This document shows, piece by piece, positions 44,285 to 53,977 of a stretch of 64,000 nucleotides of DNA (the stretch's first letter is position 1; every line of letters starts with the position of its first letter). Source of the stretch: Paenibacillus sp. FSL R10-2782 (lineage in GTDB: Bacteria > Bacillota > Bacilli > Paenibacillales > Paenibacillaceae). The notes beneath the pieces are model-generated. The model was not told the origin of the DNA. It searched no databases and worked only from the letters and a program-made list of their open reading frames with translations. Position numbers and translations under genes: made by a program. The stretch is from assembly GCF_038592985.1 (NCBI RefSeq), contig NZ_CP151951.1, positions 3,835,001 to 3,899,000 of the forward strand, read 5' to 3'.

Positions 44285-44509
44285 CAACGTACCGAACAAA
44301 TTTATAGTCTTCCAAATGACAATGAATACGAAAGCCGTATTAGCACTGCTTTTCTAAATATCGAACCTATATTAAAAACATATGGTTTAATTGAGTACTC
44401 AAGGGTGAAGGGATCAGAGACATATGTATATCGCCCGAGTGAAAAAGGAAAATACTTCCTAAAACTCTTAAAGCAAAATAATGTTAATACGAAAGAAAGA
44501 AGACCTTAG
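44285..44509 (+). pseudogene. C-terminal remnant of a helix-turn-helix-like protein
   Basis: A 74-codon open frame without start codon. NIEPILKTYGLIEYSRVKGSET and VYRPSEKGKYFLKLL resemble the wing and last helix of small winged-helix regulators. It ends exactly at a terminator hairpin, as a former gene would. Confidence 0.4.
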
Positions 44510-44528
44510 CAATTTGGGTCTTCTTTTT
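44496..44528 (+). terminator. Terminator of the regulator remnant
   Basis: AAAGAAGACC pairs with GGGTCTTCTTT with one G-C/G-U adjustment, followed by a T run. It overlaps the stop codon at 44507. Confidence 0.65.
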
Positions 44529-44676
44529 ATTTTTAACATACTTTTAACTTTAGTTTGTATTATAGAGACTAACCTCACGTACATAAACACTTTTCGAGGT
44601 GATCGGGCATATAGTATTTTACCTATTACTGATAAAATGCGCTCCATGAGAGCATCCTGCTAAGGAGGTCGGAGCT

Positions 44677-45264
44677 ATGGTATATCGTGCAACATCCCGC
44701 AGAAGGGGTTCGCCTCACAAACGCTTAAATGCTGATATGCTCAGGAAAATATCTGCTGCCATGCTGCCATTTTACAAGGCCATTGCCACCCGTCGTGCTT
44801 TTGCCGTCCAATGGTCACGTGCTGTGGTGCATGGCAATTTGGATCGGATGAAGGTCCTTCTCTGCTCGGTAGCGCCATTTGCTGCCAAGCAAGGACTAGG
44901 CACGAACGGTATCGGCTATTTTATCTCCTTCTTGGCCCATCCACCAATGCTGTATTATACGAACGGAACGACGATTCCACCCGGTACAGTGCAGTTTACA
45001 TTTGAGCCGAGGGTTCACCGCGCCATCGCCAGAGCCGTTTTTCCGCTATATCTCGAATTGGTACGCAATCGATGCTTTGCTTCTGCTTTAACCAAAGCCA
45101 TCAACCAGAAAGACCAGCGTGCGGTTACTCTGATGATCCGCAGCTTGATTCCATCCACTGCACTGAAATCCGTACAAATCGAGGATCACGGCTTTGCGTT
45201 GCTTTTTAAGTATCCTTACAGTAAATATCCATACCGAAATCTGCTCACTCAGGAGTTTTCTTAA
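44677..45264 (+). CDS. Hypothetical basic protein
   Basis: A 195-residue basic protein, not recognised. AAGGAGGT lies 7 nt before ATG 44677, so it is certainly translated. The chain has an internal likeness between its two halves: LRKISAAMLPFYKAIATRRAFAVQW-type (PFYKAIATRRAFA) near residue 30 and ARAVFPLYLELVRNRCFASAL near residue 118, followed in each by a helix with VVHGNLDRMKVLL or AINQKDQRAVTLM. No signal peptide or membrane helix. Function unknown. Confidence 0.65.
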   Translation: MVYRATSRRRGSPHKRLNADMLRKISAAMLPFYKAIATRRAFAVQWSRAVVHGNLDRMKVLLCSVAPFAAKQGLGTNGIGYFISFLAHPPMLYYTNGTTIPPGTVQFTFEPRVHRAIARAVFPLYLELVRNRCFASALTKAINQKDQRAVTLMIRSLIPSTALKSVQIEDHGFALLFKYPYSKYPYRNLLTQEFS

Positions 45265-45281
45265 AAAGGTCGCTACAGTCG

Positions 45282-45632
45282 TTACAGACGTTTTTGCTTG
45301 AGTTGATCGATCAGCTCTTTACCCAATTGTATAGCCATGTTCGTCAACAATCGGATCTCGTCCTTCGTTACATGGTCCATATGCGCCCCGCAGCAAATTG
45401 CAAAGTTACCCGCAAACTCTTTTCGCAAACGAACGGCAATTTCTTCGGTAATATAAAATTCCTTGTGGGCTTGCAATTGAACGGTTTGGATCGGCTCCAG
45501 TCTGGCTCCTGCTGTAATCGTTCCCAGATGGGGCTGATCGCCGCCAGAAATAAGTACGACTATGTCCTCTCCCATAAAATAGGCATCCAGCACAAGGCGG
45601 ATACGCCCGCTTTCTTTTTGCAAATGAATCAT
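45282..45632 (-). CDS. LpdD-like (prenylated-flavin chaperone-like) domain protein
   Basis: A 116-residue cytoplasmic protein. VVLISGGDQPHLGTITAG, ITEEIAVRLRKEF and CCGAHMDHVTKDEIRLL resemble the small LpdD-like family, whose characterised member assists prenylated-flavin decarboxylases; relatives are often labelled amino acid decarboxylase by mistake. No decarboxylase gene is nearby, so its role here is unclear. ATG 45632 has GGGAGA 7 nt upstream and was preferred to GTG 45647. Confidence 0.5.
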   Translation of the reverse strand: MIHLQKESGRIRLVLDAYFMGEDIVVLISGGDQPHLGTITAGARLEPIQTVQLQAHKEFYITEEIAVRLRKEFAGNFAICCGAHMDHVTKDEIRLLTNMAIQLGKELIDQLKQKRL

Positions 45633-45727
45633 ACGATTCTCTCCCACCTTAAAAAAATAATATTGTGAATAGATTCACTTTATATGTTTCTATTCATTCT
45701 ATCTCTTCCAGACCTGTTCCACAATTC

Positions 45728-45775
45728 AAAAATGACCCACAGCAGACCTCCGTAAATGGTGGCTTGCTGTGGGTC
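45728..45775 (-). terminator. Terminator of the large subtilase gene
   Basis: GACCCACAGCA and TGCTGTGGGTC form a perfect 11-bp stem with a further CCTCC/GGTGG inner pairing; on the minus strand TCATTTTTG follows. Confidence 0.85.
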
Positions 45776-45814
45776 TTCTGTTGTTATTTTAAAAGAAACA
45801 TTCCATGCACCTTA

Positions 45815-48800
45815 TTAACGGATCGTGATGGTATGCGCAGCTTTACCGCTTGCGCCATTATTATCTGTCACCGTCAACTCCACGGTATACGTTCCGGCTG
45901 TGGTAAATTTATGCTTTACCTTGGAACCGGACGCTGTATCGCCATCGCCGAAGTTCCAGCTATAGCTGACGATTTCGCCGTCTACATCACGTGAAGCTTT
46001 TCCGTTAAACTGAACGTTCTTGTTCTTCTTGGCTGAATCATTCGCCTGAATGATCGCAACTGGTTTCTCGTTAGAGGTTGGTGGATTCGGATCAGGATCC
46101 TGCCCTCCACCCTTCGTTACATACAATCTTCCAGGTGCTTCCCCCTCCACTTCATTTCCTGCTGCATCCCTTACCCGGATCACAATCACTCCGCCTTCCA
46201 AACTCAGAGAAGAGGAAGTGAAGTAAGTTCCTTCATAATGACCTGACGAAGTTTCGTTTAGTGGAATTTCGTTTCGGGCCAAGGTGGTCAGATTGAAAGG
46301 CAATTCCACACGGAAGGATGCTTCCAATCCAGACGCACTGTCGAAGGATACCTGCACCGGTTGCCCTGGAGTGATACGCACATCCTCAGCAGGACTGATA
46401 TTTTCCAGCTTCGGCAAAGCTGTATCGACATACACTGAACGGGTAACCGTCGTTACGTTCTCCGCAAGATCTTTCGCAGTCACCGTAATCTGATTTTCTC
46501 CTTCATTGATGAGTAGACGTTTGTTAAAGCTGCCGTCGCTTCCAAATTCGGCTGGCTCCCCGTTAATCGTCAAGTCGGTGAGGAACTCGTCGTACACCGT
46601 ACCTGTTACACTGACGACACCCGCGTTTGTACGGGCTCCTTCATCTGGAGAAGTCAAGATCAGACCCGGTTTAGTCTGGTCAAGTATGACGACCACAGGC
46701 TCGGAACGATCTGTTACTTTGCCGTATACCGCCGCCTGAACACTCAGTGGATTGGCACCCGGCTGAAGATCGACCGCCAGACTGAACTGGCGATCCTTCA
46801 CCTTGGTTGTGCCAGCCAGTTCCTTACCGTTAAAGAGCTGGATGTCCGCCCCGTCTGCCGGGGAAGTACCTGTAACGGTAATTGTCTCTTCCTTCGTATA
46901 CGTTGCCTTGGTCGGTGTTGTAATCGTTGGCGCATTAACCGGATATCTGACGATCGCCCGGATCATGTAATTGCCCTCAGCCTCCGGTGATTGGCTCCAT
47001 GCGCCGCTTACACCTTGCCAGCTACGAAGCGCATTGGGTCCACTCTCGTCTGTAGCAAGACCCGGAGACTGCGTGCCTGCGCTTGGCTGCGTATAGACGA
47101 TATAAAAGTCGCCTTGAACCGTTACGGGTTCAGGGAATTGTACCGTCGTCCACTGTGTTTCATCCCGAACGGCTGTGCCGTCAAATGGACCAGCCAGCAG
47201 ACGTCCCGGTGCCCCTGCCGCACCAGAGGCATCATAGACGGAGTATTGGAACGCCGTTCCTCCCGGATTCGGGAAGGCCGAGTTCCAGAACAGAAGTGAT
47301 GCGCCTGTCACTTGAGCCACTTCCGACTCAGGTGTCATTCGGACTGCCCAAGAGTTGCCTGCCGCGTTAAAAGCTCTGGCATTTTCTCCGGTACCGTCAT
47401 CATAAGCGATGCCCCCCTGGAAGCCGATGAAAGGCTTCAATGTGACGTTCGCTTCCACACTGCCGTTCGGAGGTGCTGTGACCGTGACACTGTCGCTGTA
47501 ATAATTTTCTGCTGCAATGGATAATGTATATGTCCCTTCCAGCACATCCAGCGTAAATTCTCCAGCCTCATTGGTTTCTACCGGAGCAATGCGTGCATCC
47601 TCCAGCACAAGCACTTTCGCTTTTCGGATCGGTTCACCGGATTGCTTATCGGTAATGACTCCGTGAATCGTACCATGAGGTACCGCTTGGAGACTAAAGT
47701 TCGCTCTGATTACTTTATTATTCTCAATCGTGACCTGCTTCGTTTGAGGCTCATAGCCATAGGCTTCAGCCTTCAGCGTATAATTGCCAGCTATGTGAAT
47801 AAAGCTGTATTTACCTGTGGTCGGATCGGTTTTCACCGAACGTCCGGTTTCCAGTACGGTAACTGTGGCGCTGGCAGGAAGACTTTCGAGACCGACATGT
47901 CCACTGTCCACCGTTGCTTCCGTCGGCTTCACTTTTTCCTGGAATTCACTCTTTTCGGTGCTTGTAATTTTGTACAGCGGGAATTGTTCTTCCGCTTTTT
48001 CCAGTTTGATATTCGACTCAGGTACTACATCCTTGGTCACTGTCGAAGCTGGAATGCCCAGCACACGGAAATCGTCAATGTACCAGCCGTTTTTGTTCAC
48101 ACTGTTATCCGATTTCAAGCGGAAGCGAATTTGAATCTCATTGCCGGTATAGCTATCCAGATTGTAGTAAACCGGAGTCCATTTTTTCCCATTGGTGTTA
48201 TGAGAGAATTTGCCCAGCTCGGTCCAGGTGTCGCCATTATTTTTGGACACTTCCACATAACCGAAGTCATAGCCGGACTCAATTTCAAACCAGTGGTTGA
48301 AGGTAAGTGTTGCATTCCGCACACCATTCAAATTTATTTTTGGAGAAACCAGCGAAAAGTCAGCTCCGCTCTCATAGTTACTATCGAGATCGGTTGCCCA
48401 TACGTTTGGTCTGGATACTGCACTTTCTGGTCCCACTTCTTTGGGGATGCCACGTTCCCATTCATCCTTGGTACCAGAATGAGTCCAGCCGTTATCCGAG
48501 CTGCCGTCAAATGAATCGCTATACAGCGTATCTGGCACTTCTACTCTCAGTGAAGCCTCATTCGACTTGGCTCCCTCGTTACCACTGTAATCCTCGGCCG
48601 CCACTGCATAATGATAGGTCGAGCCGCTGACCGTGATCGTATCGGTGAAGGTCAGTCCAGAGGTTGTACCCAAGGAAGTGTAATTTTTGCCCGATTGGGT
48701 GGAGCGATACACTTTGTACTGCTTCACATCTTCATCGGAGGAAGCATTCCAGGCCAGCGAGACGTTGCCGACTGTATCCGCTTCGGCAGTCAGATTGCTT

Positions 48801-51319
48801 GGCGCGGCAGGTGCAACGGTATCCGGTTCCTGAATCGACAGATCGTCGATATACCAGCCATCTTTTACAATCGTATTATCACTTGTAAAGTTGAACAGAA
48901 GGTATACCTTCTGACCTGCAAATGCTCGCAGATCGAGATATTGTGTTTTCCAGCCGTTGCTGGTGCCTGTAAATGATAATACCTGCTCAAATGCATTCTG
49001 ATTGTTGGTGGTGGCTACATATACTTTGCCGAAATCAGAATTGTTTTCGATATCGTACCAATGCTTGAAGCTGAGCAATGCCCCTTTGGGACTGTTGGTC
49101 AGATCAATCGGAGGAGCGAGGAAATAGCTGTTAGAGTTGGACGCATATTTGCCTTCGAGATTGGTCGCAAGGACCTTCGTTCCCGAATGTGCGCTTCCGG
49201 GGCCACTTACCGGGGTTCCCCATTTCCAAACACTACCCTGTCCACCGACATTGATACCAGCAATATCCTTTTCAAAATCCTGTGTATAGCCAGGTTTGAC
49301 GCCTTTGGAGACATTAACCTTGTACACTTCGGTTTCAAAACCGTTATTGCCGTAATCATTCACGCGAATATAGTATTCCAGACCGACGCTATCCACCAAG
49401 AAAGTCGGGATGGACGCTTGATATGTACCGTCTTTGCTGTCGCCGGAGGTCCGTTCCAACGGAATATATACATAGTTTGACGTACCCGCTGTTTTGGCAA
49501 AGGCCTCAACTGCTGTCACCCCGACATTATCCGTTACATGAGCAGTCAGAGGTATGTCAATGCCCTCGAATGCCGCAGCAGACGGTGTATGCTCCAGAAC
49601 AGGCGCTTCCAGATCATCTCCACCTGTTACAACTTTACCGGATACGGAGCCCAAGCCCTGGACGACAGAGCCGACTGCATCCAATGCATTAATGACACCA
49701 TGTCCGTAGCCATTGTTCGGAGAGGTAGGATATGTGCTATCCGTGCGTGGTGTAGCTGTATTTTCCAGAATTTCTTCCAGTTGATCCACAGTAAGCGAAT
49801 GATTCGCTTGCAGCAACAGAGCCGCAAGTCCCGCGACATGAGGGCCCGCCATGGAAGTTCCATTATATCCTCCTTTATAAGCACCGCCAGCAACGGATGA
49901 TCGAATATTTACACCCGGTGCAGAAACTTCGGGCTTCACTTCGCCATATGGCGACGGTCCCAGCAGTGAGAAGCTGGCCAGCTTGTCATTAAGATCGGTT
50001 GCTCCAGTGGCAAAGGATTCCGGATAGTTAGCCGGATTCGCTACCGATCCAGGACCGCCCGGATTGGAAAGGGAAGTATTACCTGCGGAGAATTCAGGGA
50101 ATATCTGTGCATCCCGCCATGCTTGAACCACAGGTCGGAACCATTCATCGAGGCCAGGTCCGCCGCCCCACGAATTGTTCACCACGTCCGGTGCAAGCTC
50201 GGGATGAAGATTGCCTTGGGCATCCCTTGGCGCAAGCAGCCATTGGCCGCCGTCGAGTATAATTGCATCCGTCGTTTCCGGATTAAAAATCCGAACGGCA
50301 ATCCACTTCGCGCCAGGCGCAACGCCGACCCGGTTCGTTCCATTTTCCTCGGAGCCGACCATCGTTCCCATCGTATGCGTACCGTGGGAATCCGCTTCCT
50401 GATCGACCGGCAACGTCGCATGACTATGCGGATCGTACCAGCTCAGCTCGGGATTCACGACATTGCCTGCCGCGTCCAGACCGCGCCATTTGCGATGCAG
50501 GGCCGGATGAGTATAGTCTACGCCTGTATCGAGATTGGCCACAACGATTCCGGTTCCGTCGATTCCTTGTTCCCATACTTGGGGTGCATTAATATGTGAT
50601 ATATTCCATTCCACGGTAGATGGGTCTACAGCGTTCTTACCTGCATTGCCGGGCTTCGCCGATGTTTTACTATCGTCCTTTTCCAGCTCTACAGCTTTCT
50701 CTGCGGTTGCAGATTTTGCCGTGTCTACTGTCGCTGTTTCAGCAGTTTTGGCGGCTGTCCCCTCTGCCTGCTTGTCAACCGTCACCTTTTGCAGATAACG
50801 TGTTTCATTCGGCAAAATTTTGTCTACCTCAGGCAACTGCGAAATATGGTCCAGCACCTCTTTGGTACTTGTGACCGCCAGGGCATTGACAATAAAGTAA
50901 CTTTTATATTCCTTCACTCCACCGCTCTCCGATTGCTTATCCAAATAATTTTCAAGCCCATATTGGGTTCTTGAAGCGGTTTCACGCAGAGAGCTGATCA
51001 CATTGCTGCGGACAGCCATTTTGGCGGCAGAGGGTGTTATTTTCTCAAGCGAGGCCTTTTGGAGAGCATTTTTGGAAACCTTGTTTGTGTCTACCTGTTC
51101 TTTTAATTTGACCAGATAAGTTACATAGCTGTTCTCCTCAAACTGTTTGGTCAGTTTAGGGGATACCTTCGCGGTCGTTACCTTGTGGGAGCCTGATTTT
51201 AGCTCCAGCTTGGAGCCATCCGGTGTGTTATTCGCCAAAGCAGGTTGAACAAAAGAAAAGGCCATAAGCAAAGATAGTCCAATAGATAGTGGTTTTTTGA
51301 ATCGTTTAGATTTAATCAA
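45815..51319 (-). CDS. Large secreted multidomain subtilisin-like protease (bacillopeptidase F-like)
   Basis: A 1834-residue secreted serine protease. Signal peptide ~1-29 (SKRFKKP, hydrophobic core, QPALA), I9-type propeptide ~60-190, peptidase S8 ~240-560 with catalytic Asp264 (ANLDTGVDYTH), His312 (SHGTHTMGT), oxyanion Asn414 and Ser489 (NGTSMAGPH). C-terminal modules follow: two ~150-residue jelly-roll units sharing NSVNKNGWYIDDF/TIVKDGWYIDDL motifs (immune-inhibitor-like), a fibronectin III domain between them, two carboxypeptidase-regulatory-like domains, further beta-sandwich repeats with AENVTTVTRSVYVDT, and a final PKD domain (YSWNFGDGDTASGS). The start is TTG 51319 (MIKSKRF); its paralogue uses the same TTG. 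It degrades extracellular protein. Confidence 0.9.
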   Translation of the reverse strand: MIKSKRFKKPLSIGLSLLMAFSFVQPALANNTPDGSKLELKSGSHKVTTAKVSPKLTKQFEENSYVTYLVKLKEQVDTNKVSKNALQKASLEKITPSAAKMAVRSNVISSLRETASRTQYGLENYLDKQSESGGVKEYKSYFIVNALAVTSTKEVLDHISQLPEVDKILPNETRYLQKVTVDKQAEGTAAKTAETATVDTAKSATAEKAVELEKDDSKTSAKPGNAGKNAVDPSTVEWNISHINAPQVWEQGIDGTGIVVANLDTGVDYTHPALHRKWRGLDAAGNVVNPELSWYDPHSHATLPVDQEADSHGTHTMGTMVGSEENGTNRVGVAPGAKWIAVRIFNPETTDAIILDGGQWLLAPRDAQGNLHPELAPDVVNNSWGGGPGLDEWFRPVVQAWRDAQIFPEFSAGNTSLSNPGGPGSVANPANYPESFATGATDLNDKLASFSLLGPSPYGEVKPEVSAPGVNIRSSVAGGAYKGGYNGTSMAGPHVAGLAALLLQANHSLTVDQLEEILENTATPRTDSTYPTSPNNGYGHGVINALDAVGSVVQGLGSVSGKVVTGGDDLEAPVLEHTPSAAAFEGIDIPLTAHVTDNVGVTAVEAFAKTAGTSNYVYIPLERTSGDSKDGTYQASIPTFLVDSVGLEYYIRVNDYGNNGFETEVYKVNVSKGVKPGYTQDFEKDIAGINVGGQGSVWKWGTPVSGPGSAHSGTKVLATNLEGKYASNSNSYFLAPPIDLTNSPKGALLSFKHWYDIENNSDFGKVYVATTNNQNAFEQVLSFTGTSNGWKTQYLDLRAFAGQKVYLLFNFTSDNTIVKDGWYIDDLSIQEPDTVAPAAPSNLTAEADTVGNVSLAWNASSDEDVKQYKVYRSTQSGKNYTSLGTTSGLTFTDTITVSGSTYHYAVAAEDYSGNEGAKSNEASLRVEVPDTLYSDSFDGSSDNGWTHSGTKDEWERGIPKEVGPESAVSRPNVWATDLDSNYESGADFSLVSPKINLNGVRNATLTFNHWFEIESGYDFGYVEVSKNNGDTWTELGKFSHNTNGKKWTPVYYNLDSYTGNEIQIRFRLKSDNSVNKNGWYIDDFRVLGIPASTVTKDVVPESNIKLEKAEEQFPLYKITSTEKSEFQEKVKPTEATVDSGHVGLESLPASATVTVLETGRSVKTDPTTGKYSFIHIAGNYTLKAEAYGYEPQTKQVTIENNKVIRANFSLQAVPHGTIHGVITDKQSGEPIRKAKVLVLEDARIAPVETNEAGEFTLDVLEGTYTLSIAAENYYSDSVTVTAPPNGSVEANVTLKPFIGFQGGIAYDDGTGENARAFNAAGNSWAVRMTPESEVAQVTGASLLFWNSAFPNPGGTAFQYSVYDASGAAGAPGRLLAGPFDGTAVRDETQWTTVQFPEPVTVQGDFYIVYTQPSAGTQSPGLATDESGPNALRSWQGVSGAWSQSPEAEGNYMIRAIVRYPVNAPTITTPTKATYTKEETITVTGTSPADGADIQLFNGKELAGTTKVKDRQFSLAVDLQPGANPLSVQAAVYGKVTDRSEPVVVILDQTKPGLILTSPDEGARTNAGVVSVTGTVYDEFLTDLTINGEPAEFGSDGSFNKRLLINEGENQITVTAKDLAENVTTVTRSVYVDTALPKLENISPAEDVRITPGQPVQVSFDSASGLEASFRVELPFNLTTLARNEIPLNETSSGHYEGTYFTSSSLSLEGGVIVIRVRDAAGNEVEGEAPGRLYVTKGGGQDPDPNPPTSNEKPVAIIQANDSAKKNKNVQFNGKASRDVDGEIVSYSWNFGDGDTASGSKVKHKFTTAGTYTVELTVTDNNGASGKAAHTITIR

Positions 51320-51435
51320 TTACTTCTCCACTCCTTTTACTAGGTTTAATATTTCTGGTATAACCTGTACAAGAGTAAGACCTCATGCCTTGCACATCAA
51401 ACCTACGGGCTGCACAGCATGATAGGGTTGGCAAC

Positions 51436-51445
51436 CACCTCCTTC
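51436..51445 (-). promoter_or_regulatory. Leader Shine-Dalgarno-like decamer, possible mRNA stabiliser (large subtilase)
   Basis: GAAGGAGGTG on the minus strand, about 117 nt before the start codon and unrelated to it. The same decamer occurs in the leader of the paralogue (53627). It resembles the STAB-SD of Bacillus, which binds ribosomes and protects mRNA ends. Confidence 0.4.
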
Positions 51446-51722
51446 ATAGAGTATAGAGGTCAGCATTTTACATCATTCGATCCCTAACGCTCGAAAGTAC
51501 AATTTGAAATCGCTCTTGGGATTGTTGCAAAATGCTCATGTATAAAACGATTTGGATTTTCTTAGGTGAGTTTATTTCATAGGTGAGTTTGCGAATCCAA
51601 AAATAGCAAGCGGTGAAATTCAGCAGATACCAAGAAGAATAAGCAGGAGAATGTCGAAGAGAGAACATGTTATATCATTACATTTTATATTAAAAATTGA
51701 TATAAAAACATATATTATGGAT

Positions 51723-51751
51723 AGTATAAAGTTATCAAAACAGATATACAA
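51723..51751 (-). promoter_or_regulatory. Promoter of the large subtilase gene
   Basis: TTGTAT and TATACT are 17 nt apart on the minus strand. The element and flanking bases are conserved in the paralogue's promoter (53949-53977). The transcript would have a leader of about 400 nt. Confidence 0.6.
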
Positions 51752-51924
51752 GTGATTTTTTTGCAATTTCCTTGAAATTTATAATTTTTGTATTTTCTAT
51801 GTACAAAAACCCCTTTGTAGCGGCTGCGTTAATGTTGCATTACACGGTTAGCAGGTGTATACAATCTCTGGATGAGCCGCTCAAAGGGATTTCCGAAGTC
51901 TTTCTAAAGCACAATCAGATCATT

Positions 51925-53535
51925 CTAGTTAAGTACCGAATTGACCGCAGCCAACGCGTCGATCAGGCCATATCCATAGCCGTTATTCGGTGAAGTTTTA
52001 TATTGGCTGTCTGTCAGCGGCGTTGCTGTTTTCGAAATAACATCCTCCAGTTGATCCACTGTCAAGGATGGCTTGGCCTGGAGCAGCAATGCCGCTAATC
52101 CGGCTGTATGCGGGCCTGCCATGGATGTACCGTTCCAGCCCCCCTCATATACTCCGCCAGGAACAGAGGAACGGATGTTTACGCCAGGAGCCGATATTTC
52201 AGGCTTCACTTCGCCATATGGAGAAGGACCACGCAACGAGAAGCTCGCCAGCTTGTTGTTAACATCAGTCGCTCCTGTGGCATAGGCTTCCGGCAGATTC
52301 GCCGGATTAGCTACAGACCCAGGTCCGCCCGGATTTGATAGTGTCGTGTTGCCTGCGGAGAACTCAGGGAAAATCTGAGCCGCTCTCCACGCCTTGGTGA
52401 CTGGACGATACCATTCATCCAGACCAGGTCCGCCGCCCCAAGAGTTATTCACCACATCCGGCGCAAGCTCAGGATGCTTCTTGCCATTTTTGTCTACTGG
52501 AGCCAGCAACCATTGGCCTCCGTCCAGCAGGATGGAGTCTGTCGTTGACGGGTTGAATACCCGTACGGCAATCCATTTAGCACCGGGAGCAACACCGATT
52601 TCATTCGTACCGTTACTGTCCGAGCCAACACTCGTCCCCATCGTATGTGTACCATGTCCATTTGAATCTGTTGGCAGTGATGCTCCGTTAACCGCATCAT
52701 ACCAGCTCAGCTCTGGATTAACGACTTGACCGGAAGCATCCAAACCGCGCCATTTTCTTTTCAGCGCCGGGTGAGTGTACTCTACGCCTGTATCGAGATT
52801 GGCAACGACAACCCCTTTGCCGTCAATGCCTTTGGCCCAAACCTGTGGTGCTTTGATTTTGGAAATATTCCATTCGGCTTTGCTCGGTGTTACAGCATCC
52901 TTATATACGGATTCCTCCACCGATTTTTGTACATTCTCTTCCGTTACAGTCGTGTCTACAGTAGCTTGTTCGGCTGTCACTTCCTCGACTGCTGGCTGGG
53001 CATCCTTATCTATTTCAACCTTTTGAAGCTCCCGCGTTTCATCCGGTAAAATTTTGTCTACCTCAGGAAGTGTGGCGAGATTATCCAATACGTCCTTGGT
53101 ACTTGTTACCGCAAGCGCGTTCACGATAAAGTAGCTCTTGTACTTTTTGACGCCTCCGTTATTGACTTCCTTCTTTAAGTATTCTTCCACTGGCTGTTGA
53201 GATTTTTCAGCAGTATCTATGAGAGAGTTCACAACCGTTGTACGTACAGAAAGCTTAGCGGCAGCAGGGGATATCTGGTCTGCGGAAGCCTTTTGGAAAG
53301 CATGCTTGGCAACCGACTCTGTATCTACCTGATCTTTTAATTTAACCAGATAGGTGACGTACTCGCTGGCACTGAATTGCTGGTTCAGCTTGGCTGAAAC
53401 CTTGGCGGAAATGGTCGAGGCTCCTGCCGCTGTAGTCGTACTCGCATCTCCGTACACCGGAGAAATCAGAGAAAAAGCAAGAATAGCAGTAAAACTAGCC
53501 GATAACGTCTTTTTGATATTTTTCGACTTAATCAA
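51925..53535 (-). CDS. Secreted subtilisin-like protease, short paralogue
   Basis: A 536-residue secreted serine protease: signal peptide ~1-29 (MIKSKNIKKT, hydrophobic core), I9-type propeptide ~50-180, S8 domain ~215-530 with Asp248 (ANLDTGVEYTH), His294 (GHGTHTMGT), Asn395 and Ser471 (NGTSMAGPH). It ends directly after the catalytic domain and lacks every C-terminal module of the downstream paralogue, with which it shares most residues. TTG 53535 is the start by analogy (MIKSK); the GGGAG at ~10 nt supports it, and an in-frame extension to 53580 would spoil the signal peptide. Confidence 0.9.
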   Translation of the reverse strand: MIKSKNIKKTLSASFTAILAFSLISPVYGDASTTTAAGASTISAKVSAKLNQQFSASEYVTYLVKLKDQVDTESVAKHAFQKASADQISPAAAKLSVRTTVVNSLIDTAEKSQQPVEEYLKKEVNNGGVKKYKSYFIVNALAVTSTKDVLDNLATLPEVDKILPDETRELQKVEIDKDAQPAVEEVTAEQATVDTTVTEENVQKSVEESVYKDAVTPSKAEWNISKIKAPQVWAKGIDGKGVVVANLDTGVEYTHPALKRKWRGLDASGQVVNPELSWYDAVNGASLPTDSNGHGTHTMGTSVGSDSNGTNEIGVAPGAKWIAVRVFNPSTTDSILLDGGQWLLAPVDKNGKKHPELAPDVVNNSWGGGPGLDEWYRPVTKAWRAAQIFPEFSAGNTTLSNPGGPGSVANPANLPEAYATGATDVNNKLASFSLRGPSPYGEVKPEISAPGVNIRSSVPGGVYEGGWNGTSMAGPHTAGLAALLLQAKPSLTVDQLEDVISKTATPLTDSQYKTSPNNGYGYGLIDALAAVNSVLN

Positions 53536-53626
53536 TACTTTCCATCTCCCTTTACTTGGTTTTTTGATTCTCAAGAACAACCTGCCGACAGCCGCATGAA
53601 AAGCTCACAAAATAGCCCTTGGCCCT

Positions 53627-53636
53627 CACCTCCTTC
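53627..53636 (-). promoter_or_regulatory. Leader Shine-Dalgarno-like decamer, possible mRNA stabiliser (short subtilase)
   Basis: GAAGGAGGTG followed by A on the minus strand, ~92 nt before the start codon; a near-complete complement to the 16S 3' end with no long frame behind it. Confidence 0.4.
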
Positions 53637-53948
53637 AAAAAATATAGATTCTAGCATGGAATCCATAGGTCATGATTCTGTGGTGAACAACCAAAGGGGC
53701 AGGACCGAGAGAAACAGTACACTGTTTGGGACAAAGGTATCGCTGGCACTTGTACAGCACCATTCTACCTACTATGTCCGTCCCCATGTAAATTTTCAAA
53801 ATTCAGCTTATATGGCTTTGGAAAAAGTAAGAGAAAACGTGAAGAAAAAAGTAGGATAGGAAGCCAGAAGTGATCGAGGAGTTTAAAATCTGCGCATTAA
53901 AATCCAAATTAAAACAAAAGAATGATACAAATGGTATCTTTTGAATCT

Positions 53949-53977
53949 AGTATAATGTCATAAAAACAGATATACAA
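53949..53977 (-). promoter_or_regulatory. Promoter of the short subtilase gene
   Basis: TTGTAT and TATACT 17 nt apart on the minus strand, with the flanking CTTGTATATCTGTTTT shared with 51723-51751. The predicted leader is about 410 nt. Confidence 0.6.

Larger units (their letters stand above)
43888..44676. other. Decayed stretch with orphan terminators
   Basis: 789 nt without an intact gene. It contains a terminator-like hairpin at 44187 with no gene before it, a regulator remnant at 44285-44509 and its terminator at 44496. Confidence 0.5.

Noticed and set aside
47642..48514. 290-codon plus-strand frame
   Set aside because: Opposite the jelly-roll region of the large subtilase; no start signal or family.
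53596..53859. An 87-codon plus-strand frame upstream of the short subtilase
   Set aside because: It covers the leader and promoter region of the minus-strand gene, has no ribosome site and no family signature.
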